In this document: piece by piece, positions 5,502-6,785 of the stretch
Position numbering within the stretch: position 1 is the stretch's first letter
How the letters are laid out: each line of letters begins with the position of its first letter
Assembly: GCA_021414185.1 (NCBI GenBank)
Contig: JAIOOZ010000016.1
Coordinates: 1-6,785, forward strand
Reading direction: 5' to 3'
Origin: Betaproteobacteria bacterium
GTDB taxonomy: Bacteria; Pseudomonadota; Gammaproteobacteria; Burkholderiales; SG8-41
DNA: 6,785 bases
Program-made: the position numbers and the translations under genes
The notes under the pieces: generated by a model
What the model was told of the DNA's origin: nothing
Seen by the model: the letters and a program-made list of their open reading frames with translations, nothing else
Databases searched by the model: none

Positions 5502-6476
5502 ATGCACGAGCTGAAAAAACTACTGCGCCTGTTCGCCGTGGGTGTGCTCATTGCGAGCGGCGCCGTCCACGCCCAGAACTGGCCGAACCAGACCATACGC
5601 ATCATCGTGCCTTTCCCGCCGGGCGGCACGACCGACCAGGTGGGGCGGCTGCTGCAGCCGTACTTGCAGCAGTCTCTTGGCGTGCCGGTGGTGGTCGACA
5701 ACCGCGGCGGCGCGTCGGGCGCGATCGGCTCCGGCATGGCGGCAAAGGCGCCGCCCGACGGCAATACCTTCCTGCTCGTATTCGACACGCACGGCGTGAA
5801 CCCCAGCCTGATCCCGAACATGCCGTTCGACACGCTGAAGGACCTCGCGCCCATCATGCTGATCGGCAAATCGCCGATGGTGATTACGGCGCATCCGTCG
5901 TTTCCGTACAAGACTTTCACCGAAGTCGTTAAGCTCGCAAGAGCCAGGCCGGGGGAGGTCGCGTTCGGCTCCATCGGCTCGGGCAGTCTCGCGCACCTCG
6001 CGATGGCGATGATCAGCGGCTATGCGAAAGTCGAGATCACGCATATCCCGTATAAAGGCGGCGGCCCGCTCGTCATCAACGCGATCGGCGGCCATGTACC
6101 GCTGGGTGTCGCATCACTGGCGCTGTTCTCCCCGCACATCCAGTCCGGCCGCCTGAAGGCGATCGGCATCACTTCGCCCAAACGCCACCCGCAGTTTCCC
6201 AACGTGGCCACCGTCGCCGAGCAGGTGATGCCGGGATTCGAAGCCGAAGCGTGGTGGGGATTGCTCGCACCCGTGAACACCCCCGTGACTATCCTGACGC
6301 GCATGCATGCTGAAGTGACCAAGGCGCTGAAGACGCCGGCGCTGCAGCAACACCTCGATCAGCAGTCGCTGGCGGTGACGGCTTCGTCACCCGACGAATT
6401 CCAGAAGTTCCTCGTCAACGAAGTCGAGCGCTGGGCGCGCGTGGTGCGCGACAACAAGATCAAGCCGGGAGAATGA
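5502..6476 (+). CDS. Bug/TctC-family tripartite tricarboxylate transporter substrate-binding protein
   Basis: This 324-residue periplasmic receptor is a second, diverged member of the Bug family and is the same length as the one at 168. It has a clear signal peptide: K5, K6 and R9, a hydrophobic core 10-20, and probable cleavage after VHA at residue 24, leaving QNWPNQTIRI as the mature start. Motifs in order are VPFPPGGTTDQVGR (36-49, with Asp45), VDNRGGASGAIG near 66-77, APPDGNTFLL, VNPSLIPNMPFDTLKDLAPI, HIPYKGG (181-187) and AIGGHVP (194-200). It keeps the canonical FPPGG and PYKG motifs that the first receptor lacks. However, position 193, Asp in the first receptor and in most of the family, is Asn here. 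The strong Shine-Dalgarno and perfect -10 suggest good expression. It is transcribed divergently from the ThDP enzyme gene, so its ligand may be related to that enzyme's substrate (inference). No membrane transporter subunits are adjacent. Confidence 0.95.
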   Translation: MHELKKLLRLFAVGVLIASGAVHAQNWPNQTIRIIVPFPPGGTTDQVGRLLQPYLQQSLGVPVVVDNRGGASGAIGSGMAAKAPPDGNTFLLVFDTHGVNPSLIPNMPFDTLKDLAPIMLIGKSPMVITAHPSFPYKTFTEVVKLARARPGEVAFGSIGSGSLAHLAMAMISGYAKVEITHIPYKGGGPLVINAIGGHVPLGVASLALFSPHIQSGRLKAIGITSPKRHPQFPNVATVAEQVMPGFEAEAWWGLLAPVNTPVTILTRMHAEVTKALKTPALQQHLDQQSLAVTASSPDEFQKFLVNEVERWARVVRDNKIKPGE

Positions 6477-6477
6477 A

Positions 6478-6516
6478 GGGAGAGGCGAGAGGGGAGAGGC
6501 GAGAGGGGAGAGGCGG
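6478..6516. repeat. 14-bp tandem repeat, about 2.8 copies
   Basis: The unit GGGAGAGGCGAGAG occurs at 6478-6491 and 6492-6505 and in part at 6506-6516, with no mismatch in the full copies. It starts one base after the TGA stop of the receptor gene and is purine-only except for one C per unit. There is no hairpin, so it is not an intrinsic terminator. It may be a slippage-prone variable-number tract. Confidence 0.9.
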
Positions 6517-6522
6517 GCCGGC

Positions 6523-6561
6523 TTGACCCAACCTCCTTACCGGAATACACTTAAAGTAAGG
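6523..6561 (+). promoter_or_regulatory. Promoter of the AbrB-like gene with an inverted repeat over the -10
   Basis: TTGACC (6523-6528, five of six) and TACACT (6546-6551, four of six) are separated by the ideal 17 bp. The inverted repeat CCTTAC (6535-6540) / GTAAGG (6556-6561) straddles the -10 box. AbrB/MazE-type antitoxins usually repress their own promoters through such sites, so this is a plausible autoregulatory operator. A ribosome-binding site GGAG (6567-6570) follows, 6 nt before the ATG. Confidence 0.5.
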
Positions 6562-6576
6562 TAACCGGAGACCATC

Positions 6577-6785
6577 ATGTTCGTCAAAATCACCGCCAAA
6601 CGCCAGGTCACGTTTCCCGCGCGTGTTCTGGATGCGCTCGGCGTAAAGCCAGGCGACCGGCTCCAACTCGAAAAAGGCCCCGACGGTTTTGTCTTGCGCG
6701 CGCGCGTGGTCGATCGCACGCGCCTCGCCCCGCTGCGCGGCAAGCTGCGCCGGGGCAAGGGGGCATTCGATCTCGAAGCCTTCCG
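6577..6785 (+). CDS. AbrB/MazE/SpoVT-type DNA-binding protein, probable antitoxin (cut by window end)
   Basis: The first 69 residues are present before the window ends, with no stop reached. Residues 2-45 form a swapped-hairpin AbrB/SpoVT domain: KITAKRQVTFPARVLDALGV (4-23), then KPGDRLQLEKGPDGFVLR (24-41). The pattern of basic residue, Q/R-V-T-F/I-P and L-G-(V/I)-(K)-x-G-D is typical of this family. The tail from residue 42 is rich in Arg and Lys and contains LAPLRGKLRRGKGAFDLEAF, the kind of C-terminal segment that in related antitoxins reaches out to bind a toxin. In that family a PIN-domain VapC or MazF-like toxin gene often follows directly, but this lies beyond the window. Function as an antitoxin is therefore inferred; a stand-alone transcription regulator is the alternative. 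It has its own promoter and a good Shine-Dalgarno. Confidence 0.85.
   Translation, partial: MFVKITAKRQVTFPARVLDALGVKPGDRLQLEKGPDGFVLRARVVDRTRLAPLRGKLRRGKGAFDLEAF

Noticed and set aside
5360..5974. Upstream extension of the ThDP enzyme frame by 205 residues
   Set aside because: The extension is antisense to the start of the second Bug gene and crosses its promoter; the family's N-terminus begins at the ATG at 5359.
6478..6516. CRISPR-like array
   Set aside because: The units are 14 bp, contiguous and without spacers, so it is a simple tandem repeat.

Overview
The window looks like chromosomal DNA of a GC-rich betaproteobacterium, most likely Burkholderiales or a close relative. The basis is two Bug/TctC-type periplasmic solute receptors (a family greatly expanded in that group), strongly GC-biased third codon positions, and GC-rich dispersed palindromic repeats, one with the ATTCCC-N8-GGGAAT layout known as dRS3 in Neisseria. 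The species cannot be named from the sequence.

Layout: (1) 1-167, a leader with two dyads and a perfect TATAAT; (2) 168-1142 (+), a Bug/TctC receptor; (3) 1143-1319, a gap dominated by a 100-bp compound palindrome; (4) 1320-2621 (+), a protein of three fused RidA/YjgF domains, overlapping by 4 bp (5) 2618-3616 (+), a cytoplasmic protein of about seven Sel1 repeats; (6) 3617-3811, a convergent junction holding a MITE-like palindromic element flanked by a long direct duplication of the junction itself; (7) 3812-5359 (-), a thiamine-diphosphate enzyme of the acetolactate synthase large-subunit-like family; (8) 5360-5501, a divergent promoter region with a 20-bp dyad; (9) 5502-6476 (+), a second Bug/TctC receptor; (10) 6477-6576, a 14-bp tandem repeat and then a sigma-70-like promoter; (11) 6577 to the window end (+), the start of an AbrB/MazE-type DNA-binding protein, probably an antitoxin.

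The theme is small-molecule (probably carboxylate) sensing or uptake and metabolism: two receptors, a 2-oxoacid-type ThDP enzyme and a Rid-family protein, which often sits in catabolic clusters. No membrane transporter subunits (TctA/TctB) are present, so the receptors look like orphans. The RidA-like and Sel1 genes are almost certainly co-translated. The Bug receptor at 5502 and the ThDP enzyme share one divergent control region and may be co-regulated.

I see no clear new defence or mobile system. The points most worth a second look are the duplicated convergent junction around the palindromic element, the three-domain Rid protein with the catalytic-type arginine missing from all three domains, and its coupling to a Sel1 protein.
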